This document shows positions 11,231 to 20,821 of a DNA stretch of 64,000 nt, one piece after another. Source of the DNA: Brachypodium distachyon. Taxonomy: Eukaryota > Streptophyta > Magnoliopsida > Poales > Poaceae. The position numbers were made by a program, and so were the translations under genes. The notes under the pieces are model-generated. The model was not told the DNA's origin. It saw only the letters and a program-made list of their open reading frames with translations, and made no database searches. Within the stretch, counting starts at the first letter, position 1, and each line of letters opens with the position of its first letter. Location: NCBI RefSeq assembly GCF_000005505.3, contig NC_016133.3, positions 26,514,508-26,578,507 on the forward strand. The letters run 5' to 3'.

Positions 11231-12091
11231 AGCGCCCTGATCACTTTCCTCCGGGAGAACGCTGATGTGTTCGCTTGGGAACTATCGGACCTTCCCGGAG
11301 TCCCTAGGGAGGTGATCGAGCATCGACTCGCGGTGCGTCCGGACGCCCACCCCGTCAAGCAGAAGATTCGCCGGCAAGCACAAGAGCGCAAAGATTTCAT
11401 CAAGCAAGAAGTGGACAAGCTCAAAGCTGTGGGAGCCATCAGGGAAGTACTGTACCCCACTTGGTTAGCAAATCCTATAGTAGTACCCAAGGGGGGGAAT
11501 AAACTTCGCATGTGTGTGGATTTTACTGATCTAAACTGTGGGTGTCCTAAAGATCCTTTCCCTGTACCTCGCATTGATCAAATAGTAGATTCCTCTGCCG
11601 GTTGCGATTTGCTGTGTTTTTTGGATGCATTTTCTGGCTCCCATCAAATTAAGATGGCAGTCAAAGAAGAGGAAAAAATGGCATTCATCACCCCGGTTGG
11701 CTGCTACTACTACACGTGCAAGCCTTTCAGGTTGAAGAACGCGGGCTCAACATTCCAGCGTGCATTCCGCGAGTGTTTGGGACCCCAGCTAGGCCGGAAT
11801 ATAGAGGCCTACATGGACGACATCGTCATCAAATCCAACTGTGGGGACTCGCTGATTGATGACCTATGGGAGACGTTTGATAACCTCCGCAGGATCAAGC
11901 TCAAGTTGAACCCTGAGAAATGCACCTTTGGTGTGGACCCGGGTCAGCTTCTGGGTTTCTTGGTTTCGCACAGGGGGATTCAAGCCAATCCAAAGAAGAT
12001 AGAGGCTATCGAGAAAATGGAGGCTCCCCGCAAGGTGAAGGACGTTCAGCGCCTCAACGGCCGTGTTGCCACACTGGGGCGCTTCATCTAG
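11231..12091 (+). pseudogene. element B reverse transcriptase
   Basis: The open frame from about 11231 carries the RT palm and fingers: 'VFAWELSDLPGVP', '[11 protein letters not shown]', 'FLDAFSGSHQIKMA', 'YMDDIVIKS', and the thumb '[19 protein letters not shown]'. It stops with TAG after 'VATLGRFI' at 12091. The conserved PFGLKN is PFRLKN and GYHQI is GSHQI. These are single changes at normally conserved positions, which suggests decay as well as the stop. Confidence 0.88.
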
Positions 12092-13150
12092 AGGCGGGGC
12101 GAACGCGCCCTACCCTTCTTCAAGGTGATGAAGAAGAGGGGCCCGATCGATTGGACCCCCGAGGCTGAGGTGGCGTTTTAGGATCTCAAGCAGTACCTGA
12201 AGTCGCCCCCAAGCCGGGCGAGCCGCTGCTACTCTACCTAGCGGTGACTGACCAAGTGGTTAGCTCGGTGCTGGTTGCCGAGAGGGAAGAAGACTACCCG
12301 GGGGCTGAGGTTGCGGGGCAGGGGGCTGAGCAGGCCTCGGCAACCGCCTCGGACCCGGGGATCGCCGTCGAGCCCGCGGCGCTAGCACCGCGCAAGCGGC
12401 TCGTGAAGCACCCGGTATACTTTGTCAGCACGGTGCTGTGCGACGCCCGCACGCGATACCCGCAAGTGCCGAAGCTCTTGCTGGGGATCCTGCTTGCGTC
12501 GCGCAAGCTGCACCACTATTTCCAGGCGCACCGCGTCACGATTGTGTCGGGATTTTGCCTTGAGCGAGCCCTCACCAATCGTGAGGCCACCGGAAGAGTG
12601 GCCGAGTGGAGGATGGAGTTGTCGGAGTTCGATCTGCACTTCACCAACTCCAAAAGCATCAAGAGCGCGGCTCTGGCTGATTTCGTTGTAGAGTGAACTT
12701 CGACGGGCATAGAAGAAGAAGAGCCGAAGACCAGCCTACCCGGCAAGCTGGACGAAGGCCACTGGGTCCTTTACTTTGACGGTGCGTTCAGCCTGCAGGG
12801 GGCTGGCGTCGGGGTTGTCATCGAGTCGCCCACGGGCGATCAGCTGAAGTTCGCCATTCAGCTCGACTTCCCCAACTCCACCAACAACACGGCTGAGTAT
12901 GCAGGGCTGCTCGCTGGGTTGCGGGCGGCGGTCGCCCTGGATATCAAGCGCCTGGTTGTTCGCGGGGACTCACCCTCGTGATCAACCAGGTTAACAAGGA
13001 CTACGACTGCCCACAGATGGCGGCGTACATGGATGAGGTCCGCAAGCTGGAACGCAAGTTCAAGGGCCTGCGATTCGAGCACGTCAAGCGCAGGGATAAC
13101 TTCGTGGCTGACGAGCTGTCTAAGTTGGCAGCAGAGCACCGGAAGGTTCC
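12092..13150 (+). pseudogene. element B RNase H plus archaeal-type RNase H
   Basis: RNase H lies at about 12244-12696 ('YFVSTVLCDARTRYP', '[13 protein letters not shown]'), ending at a TGA in 'FVVE*TSTG'. The Tat-type second RNase H follows ('[14 protein letters not shown]', 'NNTAEYAGLLAGL', 'VRGDS'). A frameshift at about 12973 falls inside 'SQLVINQ', and the domain resumes 'INQVNKDYDCPQM' and 'NFVADELSK'. Stops and frameshifts separate every domain. The order is RT, RNase H, archaeal RNase H, integrase, as in A and C. Confidence 0.85.
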
Positions 13151-14530
13151 GACGGGGGTGTTCTGGCACAGGCGGACTGCGCCTTCGGTTGCTCCCAAGC
13201 CGGCTGCCGGGGAAGCCCCCCCGGCAACCGAAGGAAACCCCGCAATGGCGGAGGTCCATGCCACTGATGCAGCGGCATGCTTGAGCAGGGAAACCCCGCC
13301 TTGGGCGATGGATGTTGCCCGCTACCTGAAGGGGGAGGCCCTCCCGGAAGATGACACTGCGCAGAACACTTAGCCCGGCAAGCCAAGATGTACGCCCTTT
13401 TGGACGGGAACCTCTACCGGAGACGTGCAAATGGAGTGAAGCTTCTTTGCGTGCCTCAGGACGAAGGGCGCGCGCTGCTGCAGGAGATACGTCGAGGCGC
13501 ATGCTCACACCATGTGGCCTCTCGGGCTCTGGCCGGCAAGGCGTTCCGGCACGGCTTCTACTGGCCTACGGTGCTGGCTGATGCCGAGCAGCTGGTCAGG
13601 ACGTCCGAGGCGTGTCAATTCCATGCGAAGAAGAGCAACCAGCCGGCGCAGGCCCTGCAAGTGATCCCATCTTCCTGGCCGTTCGCGGTCTGGGTGCTAG
13701 ACATCGTCGGCAAGTTGCCAAGGGCGGTGGGCGGCTACGAGTACTTGCTCGTGGCCATCGACAAGTTCTCCAAGTGGGTGGAAGTGGACGCAGTGCGGAA
13801 GGTGACCACACAGGCGGCCATCAAATTCTTCAAGGGCATTGTGTGCCTAACGGCATCATCACCGACAATGGCACACAATTTACAAGCACCGTGTTCCAAG
13901 CCTAGCGCGAGGACATGGGCACCAAGATCCACTTCGCTTCTGTTGCTCATCCGAGGAGCAACGGACAGGCGGAGCGAGCCAACGCAGAGGTGCTGCGGGG
14001 GCTCAAGACGAGAACCTTTGACAAGCTCAAAGGCCATGGGAAGCACTGGGTCGAAGAACTCCAGCCCGTGCTGTGGTCGATCAGGACCACACCTAGCAGG
14101 GCAACGGGTGAAACTCATTTCACCCTTGTCTACGAGGCAGAAGCGGTACTACCCCTCGAGCTCAAGCATGGATCCCCTCGAGTACGCGCGTACGGCAACC
14201 ATAGCCAACACGAGCAGAGGGTTGACGATCTAAACTTCATCGAAGAACTTCGATGCCGGGCTGCTGTGTGGGCTGCACGCTACCAGCAGGGACTCCGCCG
14301 TTAACATGACAGGCGGGCCCACCCCCAGGAGCTTGAGATCGGAGACCTTGTCCTGCGGCGGATACAAGGAACGAAGGCCGGGAACAAGCTAGATCCGAAA
14401 TGGGAGGGCCCCTTCCGGGTAGTGTAGGTAACCAGGCCGAGGCTGTCCGGCTGGAAACCGAAGAAGCCTTGCCGGTGCAAAATAGTTGGAACCTTGAGCA
14501 CTTGCCATGCCTCTCGAGCTAGTGTAGCCG
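13151..14530 (+). pseudogene. element B integrase
   Basis: The zinc region with 'RRGACSHHVASRALAGKAF' and 'EACQFHAKKSN' is followed by the core 'VLDIVGKLP', which holds the first Asp. A 13-bp deletion at about 13848 (compared with C) then shifts frame. The second Asp and the Glu ('SNGQAERAN') survive in the next frame from 13915. The C-terminal region reads 'LKTRTFDKLKGHGKHW' and 'AARYQQGLRR' and then a TAA at 14302. Weak homology to A's C-terminal tail continues to about 14530. Confidence 0.86.
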
Positions 14531-15093
14531 GGCAACCCCCGATTGTAAACCGCTAGCTTTTATGAATAAAGATAAGTACTTTCCTTTGAATTTCCAGTTG
14601 CCTCGATTATTTGCATGTCTATTCTCCTCCTGTCTCCTGCTTTAGGTGCATAGAAGCCTCTTTCCATTCTTGGTTGTGAGCAGGGGCCTGCCGGAGCCTC
14701 GAAAACGAAAAACCCGCTGCCGGATTACTCTGGCGCGGGGCCATGACGTTGCCGGGCCCCCCGCAACACGCATCACGTAGGAGCTGCATCCTTGAGTAGA
14801 AAGGTGCTCACACCCAAGTTTGGTATCGACCCTTCTGTGCCCGGGGGATGGGAGGCAGGAGGGTTACCTGTGCTTTTTCCATATCGCGTCTTTCTTCGTG
14901 TATTTCAAAAAAAAATTGCAGCATCTTGGGCTCAGTAAGAATCTAACATGCAGAGCAAGGACGGAGTTGTGCACATTGTAATGCTCGTGGGCCACTCACG
15001 GGCTGTGTCATTTGGCGGTGTCCGGGTGTGCGTAGCAACCACACTTTAAGGTTCTCACCACACACTGAGGTTCCTGCAGCAGGAGGGAGCCGC
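14531..15093. other. element B spacer after integrase
   Basis: Noncoding. Blocks are shared with C (31550-31760) and, on the other strand, with A (about 1500-1640), including 'CTCACACCCAAGTTTGG' and a poly-A tract near 14910. A possible polyadenylation context (AATAAA) lies at about 14562. Confidence 0.6.
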
Positions 15094-15236
15094 CACGTGT
15101 GTTGCGGCGACTTGGCGCGCGCGGTGGCAGGGCCCTTACCGACCTCAAGGAGTCTGGCACCACGTGTGCCGCGGTGACTCGACGCGCGTGGTGGCAAGAT
15201 TCTTCACCGCGCCTATAAAAGGGCGCGGTGGCCATG
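15094..15236 (+). promoter_or_regulatory. sense-strand internal promoter candidate in element B
   Basis: Two G-box cores CACGTG (15094-15099 and 15161-15166) lie in a roughly 67-bp direct duplication. They are followed by the TATA box CTATAAAAGG at 15213-15222 and an ATG at 15234. Element C has the same arrangement (CACGTG at 31863, TATATAAAAGG at 31978, ATG shortly after). The transcript would run plus-strand into the 3' end of the antisense gene. The ATG is so close to the TATA box that it may lie at or upstream of the start site. Confidence 0.5.
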
Positions 15237-15299
15237 GAGCAGCTTAGAGCGAAGCCAAGAAAGTGGTTGCAGAGGCGAGGGAGGCTGCAGAGACGCGAT

Positions 15300-15570
15300 G
15301 GGGGTGCATGCCATCAGCGCTCAGTGCCAACGGGTGCACGGCCATCGCGTCCTTGTCGCATCCCTCCACCAGGCAGTTCCGAGGCGAGGATTGCCGCGAA
15401 AACGCTGTGGTGGTGCATTCCATCAGTGCCCATTGCCGATGGGTGCACGACCACAGCGTCCCAGCCGCATCCCTCCAGAGGGCGTCTCCAGGCCACCGGT
15501 GCTTGGCGCCAGCGGCGGCCCCGCCACAACGTTCCTGCCGCATCCCTCAAGCAGGCAGGTCCAAGGCGAG
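15300..15570. repeat. about 107-bp tandem repeat, 2.5 copies
   Basis: Copies start near 15302 ('GGTGCATGCCATCAGCGC') and 15409 ('GGTGCATTCCATCAGTGC'), and a partial third covers about 15515-15570. Each holds 'CGCATCCCTC'. They replace the coiled-coil C-terminal part of the antisense protein seen in C, so the antisense gene of B is altered here. Confidence 0.7.
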
Positions 15571-15579
15571 GGCTGCTGC

Positions 15580-17778
15580 TCCTTGATCGCGTCAAGGAAC
15601 TGGTGCCCCTGGTCGTAGATGCTTGGGTCCCAGGTGATTGGGTCCCAAGTCGGCCCGGCAAGGATGCCGAAGTCCGACCCGAAGGACACAGCAGACGATG
15701 AGAAGGCCCCCGGCGCCACTATTTGGCCGGGAGGGGCGTCGTCCACTTGCGGCGGAGCCTCCTGCTGCTCCCCTGCCGCAACCTCCTCCACGCCCGCGGG
15801 ATCCGCGTCCCCGGCCTGCGCGGCCCGGGATGCGCCGCCGAGCTCCGCCTCTGTAGCGGCGGCGGGCATTGCCACCGTTGTGCCCGCCACGGAGGAGCTG
15901 GGCGCAGGAGCCTCTTCTGGCTCCTCCCTCGTCTCCGCATCCTCGGTCTCGTAGCCGAGGACAACCACCACGTAGCCCGCTCCCGTTGTAAGCACGGTCG
16001 GGACAGCGACAAAGAATGGAATTAGAATCTAGAAATAAGATAAGTTGCCCGGCGATGAGCGCAAGGAAGCTCTGAATGGGTACCTTGCGGGGCCGCCGAG
16101 CTTGCGGGAGGAGCTTCCTCCTCTTCCGTCCCGGCCGCTGTTGCCGGGCCGCCTGCGGTGCGCGGGACTTTGCCTGCGAGTCAAGAAGGCGGCATGGTTG
16201 CAGGTCAGCGGGCGGGATTAACGTGTGCAATGGGGACAAGGGACGGGTTAGTAGCTGTTGCCGGCTCCCCCTCCTCTGGGGTTGGGTCGGCGGTGGGCGC
16301 CGTGGCGACGCCGATGGCCCCCGCGCCGGCTGGGCCGGCATTGGTGCGGGCCCGGATGCGCGTCCTCTTGCTCTGCGCGGCGGGCGGCGAATCGGCTCTC
16401 CCCCTCTTGCCGGCTCCCGACGAGGCGCCATCCTTCGGGGGATTTAGCTTGAACTCGAAGCCCTGAAAGAGCCCCCGCTTACGCGGGGCCATGGGCGCCC
16501 AGGGGGTTACCGCGCCCCCGGTTGCCGTGGAAGCCCCTGCGGAGCCGGCGGCCCCCGCCGCGGGCGCCCTTGATCTTCGCACGATCAGGGGCGCGTCGTC
16601 TTCGTCATCCTCCTCCTCCTCCACCGGGAGAAGGACCACTCGGACCCCGGCAACCTGGCCCGCCTCGTCGCCGGAGGACTCTAGGTCAGGCTAGCTGGGC
16701 TCCGATTCTCCCCCACTTTCCACGAGCGCCCGCTTCCCACGGGTTGCGGGTGGAGGAGGACGCAGGGCCCGGGCAGGGGAGTTGGACATCAGCCCCCACT
16801 CGTCATAGGGCGGGTAGGAGCTGATGATCTTGTGTAGCCTCGAGACGCCGGCGTGGAGGGAGGGAGCCCCTGGCCACAGCTCCGTCATGGGGGCATCCTC
16901 GCTAGTGATCCCCTTCACCCACGCCTGGATGGCCTCCGGGGCCACGTCCCCGTGCTGGAGGCGGGTGGCGTCCCCGGACCCGGTGTACATCCACGCGGGG
17001 CGGGAGCGCCGCTGCAGCGGCGCTATACGCCGGCCGATGTAGGTGCGTGCCACGTCGAGGTCGGTGAGCCCCACTAGCCGCAGGGCCTTGATCCGCTCAA
17101 CGATAAGGAGGAGTTCGGCGTCGCGGCTGTAGATGTCGTTGGGCACCGGCAGCTCGGTGGGCGTGAAGATGAACTTCTCCGGCTCCTCAACGCGGACCCA
17201 GCACCAGTCCGCGCGCCACTCCTTCTCAATCTTCTTCTCCGACCGGACGATGAACTCCGAATTCATCCGGTCGCGGGCGCGGAACACCACCCCCGAAGAC
17301 ATCGCCCCCGCCTGCTCGACGCGCGGGTAGAAGTAGTGCCGGAATAATGCCACCGACGGCATCACCCCTTCAAATCCCTCACAGGGGAATTGGAAGACAG
17401 CGAGGAGAAAGAGGGAGGTGGGGTGGAGCGGCACCACCCGGAGCTGGTATGCCTCCATGAGCGCATGAAGGAACAGAGAGTATGGAGGCACCAACCCGGC
17501 GAGCATGAAGCGTGCGAACACCCGAAACTCGTTTTCCTGGTGGTCGGCGCCGGCGGGGAAGATGAGGGTCTCCCCGTACTCGTTGAATCGCAAGGCGACG
17601 GCGTGCCGGACCTTGTCGGGCGCTTCGCCGTTGTAGCCGAACTGAAGAAGGCACACGTGGCCCTCAGCTCCCTCCTCTTCTGGTCCTTCTCCGAGGTGGA
17701 CTTCTGGGGCGCCGTCTCGCTCCTGCCGGCTGCGGGCCTCTTGTAGCCTTTCCCTTTCTTGGGAGCGGGGGGCGCCAT
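15580..17778 (-). pseudogene. antisense gene of element B
   Basis: A gene opposite to gag-pol, between integrase and the 3' LTR. The start chosen is ATG 17778 ('MAPPAPKKGKGYK'), which matches the start in C. After about 45 codons the frame shifts, and the conserved domain continues from 17656 to 16691 ('FGYNGEAPDKVRHAV', 'FARFMLAGLVPP', 'HYFYPRVEQAGAMSSG'). It belongs to the family annotated in grasses as putative gypsy type transposon. Further pieces at 16639-16205 (a basic stretch with GKRGRADSP) and 15995-15600 ('ITWDPSIYDQGHQFLDAI') are out of frame with it, either by mutation or because of introns. The coiled-coil end is replaced by the tandem repeat at 15300-15570. Function unknown. Confidence 0.72.
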
Positions 17779-18186
17779 GAGAAATACGGGCGGAAGCTGG
17801 CCGGAGGTAGGAGTGCGAGGAAGATTGGAGATGAAGGGGAAAAGATAGGGGGCTAAGTGTTTGCTCCCCAACACAGCGGCGGGGTCTTATAACGCCCCGG
17901 CGCTAAGCAACGGTCCATCCGCACCCTTCGGGTGCGTTGGGATAACTACGCTCCAAAACGGGGATAACGCACGGCGTGGCCGTAACCACCCGTGTTTAAT
18001 GGGGAGGTTAGGGCGGAAATCTCGCGCCCACTACTCTCCCCGTAACGGCAGAGGCCTTGAAGCAGCGCATAAACAGGGCTCCGAAGCGGCTCGGGACCCA
18101 CGCGTCGGTTAAGGCCGTAGCCCGGCAACCGACCAGGGAAGGGTCTACCCGGGAACAGGCGTTGACGGCCCACGCCCGAGGGCTAC
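17779..18186 (-). promoter_or_regulatory. upstream region of B antisense gene
   Basis: Noncoding leader and promoter of the antisense gene. Read on the minus strand, CGTTATAAGA (17885-17894) is a TATA-like box about 110 bp before the ATG and is followed by pyrimidine-rich leader. C has CGTCATAAAG at the same relative place. The stretch from 17900 to 18186 is similar between B and C and abuts the 3' LTR. I see no clear polypurine tract next to the LTR. Confidence 0.55.
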
Positions 18187-19064
18187 TATCGCACCAGTGG
18201 CACTCGGGGTACCACCGCTTAATGACGCGTGGGCCACCTCGCTAGCTCCCTGGAAGGATTGGACCCCGGGCAGCTCCGCACGAGATGCCCGGCAAGTGAC
18301 CAGCCCGACAGGTAGTCGGGCTGCGGGGGTTGCCTTGTAGGGCAGTAAGAGAAATCCTGCCTGGGCACTTCCCGGGAAGGTTGCTTGCTGGGGAGGGTGT
18401 TCCCGGGCGTAGGCGCCCGTTACAGGAGCGGGGCTAAGCGGGCGGGACAGCGGTGCCACGTGGCCGCTCAGCAGACTCCCTGTGCGCAGGGTTCGCCAGG
18501 ACGAAGAGTGAAGCACACGCGAGCATTTAATGCACCTACAGAAAGAGGATTCCCCGTCCAGTCAGGCTACAATGACTGGCCGGGTGTAATTTTTAGGCGC
18601 TTAGGCCCCTAGTTGAAGGGCTACTCTTTGTGCATGTAAGCCAGCACACCAAGGGGGAGCTGGACTAGCTCCTTGCTCGCATTTGTCACGCATGCACCGT
18701 GGCACCTGTGATATCCCCTTTGGTATAAAAGGAGGACCCCGCCAATGGTAAAAGGGTTCAGATCCATACTAGCTCAGGCCAAGAATAGCAAGTACACTTA
18801 GCTAAGGAGAGAGAGCAACCGGGGACTCTGCCCGGCAACTTGTAAACCCATGTTCACCGGCTAATAACAAACTCGGAGGCAGGACGTAGGGTTTTACACC
18901 TCAGGGTGGCCCGAACTTGGGTAAAAAGTGTTCTTGTGTTCCTTGTGCTCTGACGCCATGCATTGGCCTCGCCGGCGATCGCCGGAGCGATCCCCGTCGC
19001 CCACTGCCGAACCAAAAAGGGGGGTGCCAGCGCATCCCCGGTGTCTGAGCCCCATGCTACGACA
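18187..19064 (+). repeat. 3' LTR of element B
   Basis: 878 bp, starting TATCGCACCAG (the first G of the TGTCG end has mutated to A) and ending CTACGACA. It is colinear with the left LTR at 7520-8402. After it, element A's gag N-terminal region resumes on the minus strand. Confidence 0.94.
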
Positions 19065-19237
19065 TCCCCCGACGGCCGAGGAGGTGGGGGGGGCAGCTGC
19101 GGTTGCTGCTGCTGCCGTGGAGGGGACCCCTGGTCCCCTTGACCTTGCGACGCATGTGCGGCGTCGTGGGATCGAGTGCGCATGGCGAGGTTGTCACGCA
19201 AGTCAACCCGGGGCTCGTCTGCCTTCTTGGGCAGCAA
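19065..19237 (-). pseudogene. element A gag, N-terminal fragment
   Basis: This is the start of A's gag, cut off from the rest by element B. On the minus strand it reads 'PKKADEPRVDLRDNLAMRT', then a Gln/Pro-rich run, and joins the frame left of B near 7519. Element E has the same N-terminus starting with ATG. In A the aligned codon at 19235-19237 is TTG, so the initiation codon is lost. Confidence 0.8.
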
Positions 19238-19324
19238 GGCGAGCTAGTCGGAGACGGTGACGCTGATGAAGAAGCCGGTGGTGAAGACGATGACGTCGGC
19301 GGTCACTCGAAGCTCTCTGCACGC

Positions 19325-19345
19325 CCCCCTACATGGCGCGCCAAA
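19325..19345 (-). other. primer-binding site of element A
   Basis: On the minus strand this reads TTTGGCGCGCCATGTAGGGG, directly after the LTR end CGACA. It is the same GGCGCGCC-centred site as in B, C and E. Confidence 0.7.
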
Positions 19346-19730
19346 TGTCGGAGCACGGGTCTGCAGCACCGGGGATGCCGAGCACCCCCTTTTTGGTTCG
19401 GTGGAGGGCGAAGGCGATTGCTCCGGCGATCGCTGGCATGACGAAAGACACGAAGTGTCGACGCGTGAGTTTACTCAGGCTCGGGCCACTCGGAGGTGTA
19501 ACACCCTACGTCCTGCTTGAAGTTGTATTCACGAATATGTGTGTGTGTTTTACAGGGTGCCCCGGGGGGTTCCCGGGGAGCTACTTGCTCTCCTTAGAGA
19601 GTTTTCTGCCTACGGGAGCGATACTCCTTGCTACTACTGACTATTGCTCTAACTGGGCTTGGAACCCTTTGACCGATGGCATTGGTCCTCCTTTTATATA
19701 CAAGGGGATACCACAGGTGCCGATGCATGC
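19346..19730 (-). repeat. 5' LTR of element A, first part
   Basis: On the minus strand this is the promoter-to-U5 end of A's LTR, with TATATAAAAGG at 19690-19700. It ends (plus-strand start) at TGTCG 19346. It is broken at 19730 by the MULE and continues at 43436. The intact LTR of E (52586-53362) crosses the same point without interruption ('GATGCATGCAGCACGAC'). Confidence 0.92.
19722..19730. repeat. 9-bp target-site duplication of the MULE, left copy
   Basis: GATGCATGC, repeated exactly at 43427-43435 on the other side of the MULE. A 9-bp duplication is the signature of Mutator-superfamily insertion. Confidence 0.93.
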
Positions 19731-19895
19731 GCTAATTTTTTTTAAATAATACGATTTTTTTAATCATTTTTAAAAATAATACGCGTTTTTCAAAAATTTC
19801 AAAAATAACACGGCCTCGGCTTCGCCCAGGCCGAATGGGCCCAGTCGGCTTGGCCGAAGCAGATTGGGTCCAGTCGGCCTGGCCTAGGCCGACTG
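19731..19895 (+). repeat. left terminal inverted repeat of the MULE
   Basis: About 165 bp alignable with the reverse complement of 43262-43426. The outer 90 bp is AT-rich (GCTAATTTTTTTTAAATAAT, then AATAATACGCGTTTTTCAAA) and the inner part is GC-rich (GGCCTCGGCTTCGCCCAGGC). Confidence 0.9.
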
Positions 19896-20080
19896 CAGGC
19901 CGGCTGCTCAGCGCATGGTGCCCCCACGAGGCAGTCGGCCTGGCCGAGGCCGACTGCAGGCCGGCTGCTCAGCGCATGGTGCCCCCACGAGGCAGTCGGC
20001 CTGGCCTAGGCCGACTGAAGCCCGGTCGGCTTCGCCTAGGCTGACGGGCCACTCGGCCTAGCCGTGGCCGAAAGGGGCCT
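19850..20080. repeat. left subterminal GGCC-palindrome array
   Basis: A 61-bp unit repeats head to tail at 19871-19931 and 19932-19992, with a partial third copy from 19993. Each begins with the near-palindrome CAGTCGGCCTGGCC followed by NAGGCCGACTG. Related AGTCGGCCTGGCC motifs recur to 20080 and in the right subterminal region. These are candidate transposase-binding sites by position only. Confidence 0.8.
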
Positions 20081-20821
20081 GGTGGGTCGTTGGCCCGGAA
20101 TCTTTCCTTTTTCCTTTTTTCCCTTTCTCTTCCCATCTCTCCCGTGCCCGACCGAGCCCTGCCAGACGAGCGCCCGTGCCCCCTGCTTCTTCCTCCTCTC
20201 CTCGTTCTTCTGTTCTTCTTCCGTTCTTCCTTTTCTCCTCAAATGCCCTAATTTTCTAGTCCAAATTAGTGCATTTTGATCCCATTTAACCCACAAAATC
20301 GCATCCCCTACCTAGTTGGCACTCAAAGACACCTCGATCTACTGTTTTCATAGGCCATGTAGAGCTAATTTTGTGGTGCAAAGTTGGAGCAATGGTGGTG
20401 GTTTGGAGGAGTTTGGAGGTGGTGGTGGTGCTCATCCGGTGACTGTGAGGCTGCTCGAGGTTGGGGTTCACATGCTTCAAGGGTAAATCCTAATCTCTCA
20501 CGTATTTATCCTATAATGTATATGTTTATGAGGATACGTGTGTAAGTATATATAGAAGTATGTTTTAGTGTTTGGTAGTGCTCATTATTTTGGACAACGG
20601 TTAATGTCGTACTGTTTAGTATTTGATGCGTCTAAATATTATGGCCGGTAGTAATATGTTTTGATAGACTAGATATTTTTTGATGCCGTACTGTTTAGTA
20701 TTTGACGCGTACTAATATTTTTAATATGCCGTACTGCTTATTATTTGACGCGTCCTAATATTTTTTATATGCCGTACTGCTTAGTATTTGATGCGTCTAA
20801 ACATTTTTTTAGGCATCAGAG
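20081..20821 (+). other. mudrA 5' region with probable leader intron and 41-bp repeats
   Basis: CT-rich sequence at 20100-20240 is probable promoter and leader. A plausible 5' splice site (CAAG/GGTAAATC) lies near 20482, and TTTTTTTAG at 20803-20811 is a good acceptor just before the ATG at 20822. Between them, from about 20603 to 20805, a unit of about 41 bp containing GCCGTACTGYTTAGTATTTG is repeated five times, one copy strongly diverged. Confidence 0.6.

Larger units (their letters stand above)
7520..19064 (+). mobile_element. Ty3/gypsy Tat-lineage retrotransposon B, complete
   Basis: A full-length element of 11.5 kb. Its two LTRs (7520-8402 and 18187-19064) have TG...CA ends, a primer-binding site follows the left LTR, and gag-pol is on the plus strand with an antisense gene before the right LTR. 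It interrupts the gag N-terminal region of element A. The flanking pentamers are TCTGC on the left and TCCCC on the right, and element E has TCCAT at the same aligned place. The TSD is therefore decayed but correctly positioned. All sense genes carry frameshifts or stops. Confidence 0.93.

Noticed and set aside
15300..15570. CRISPR-like repeat array
   Set aside because: The repeats are contiguous, about 107 bp long, diverged and without unique spacers, in a plant retroelement.
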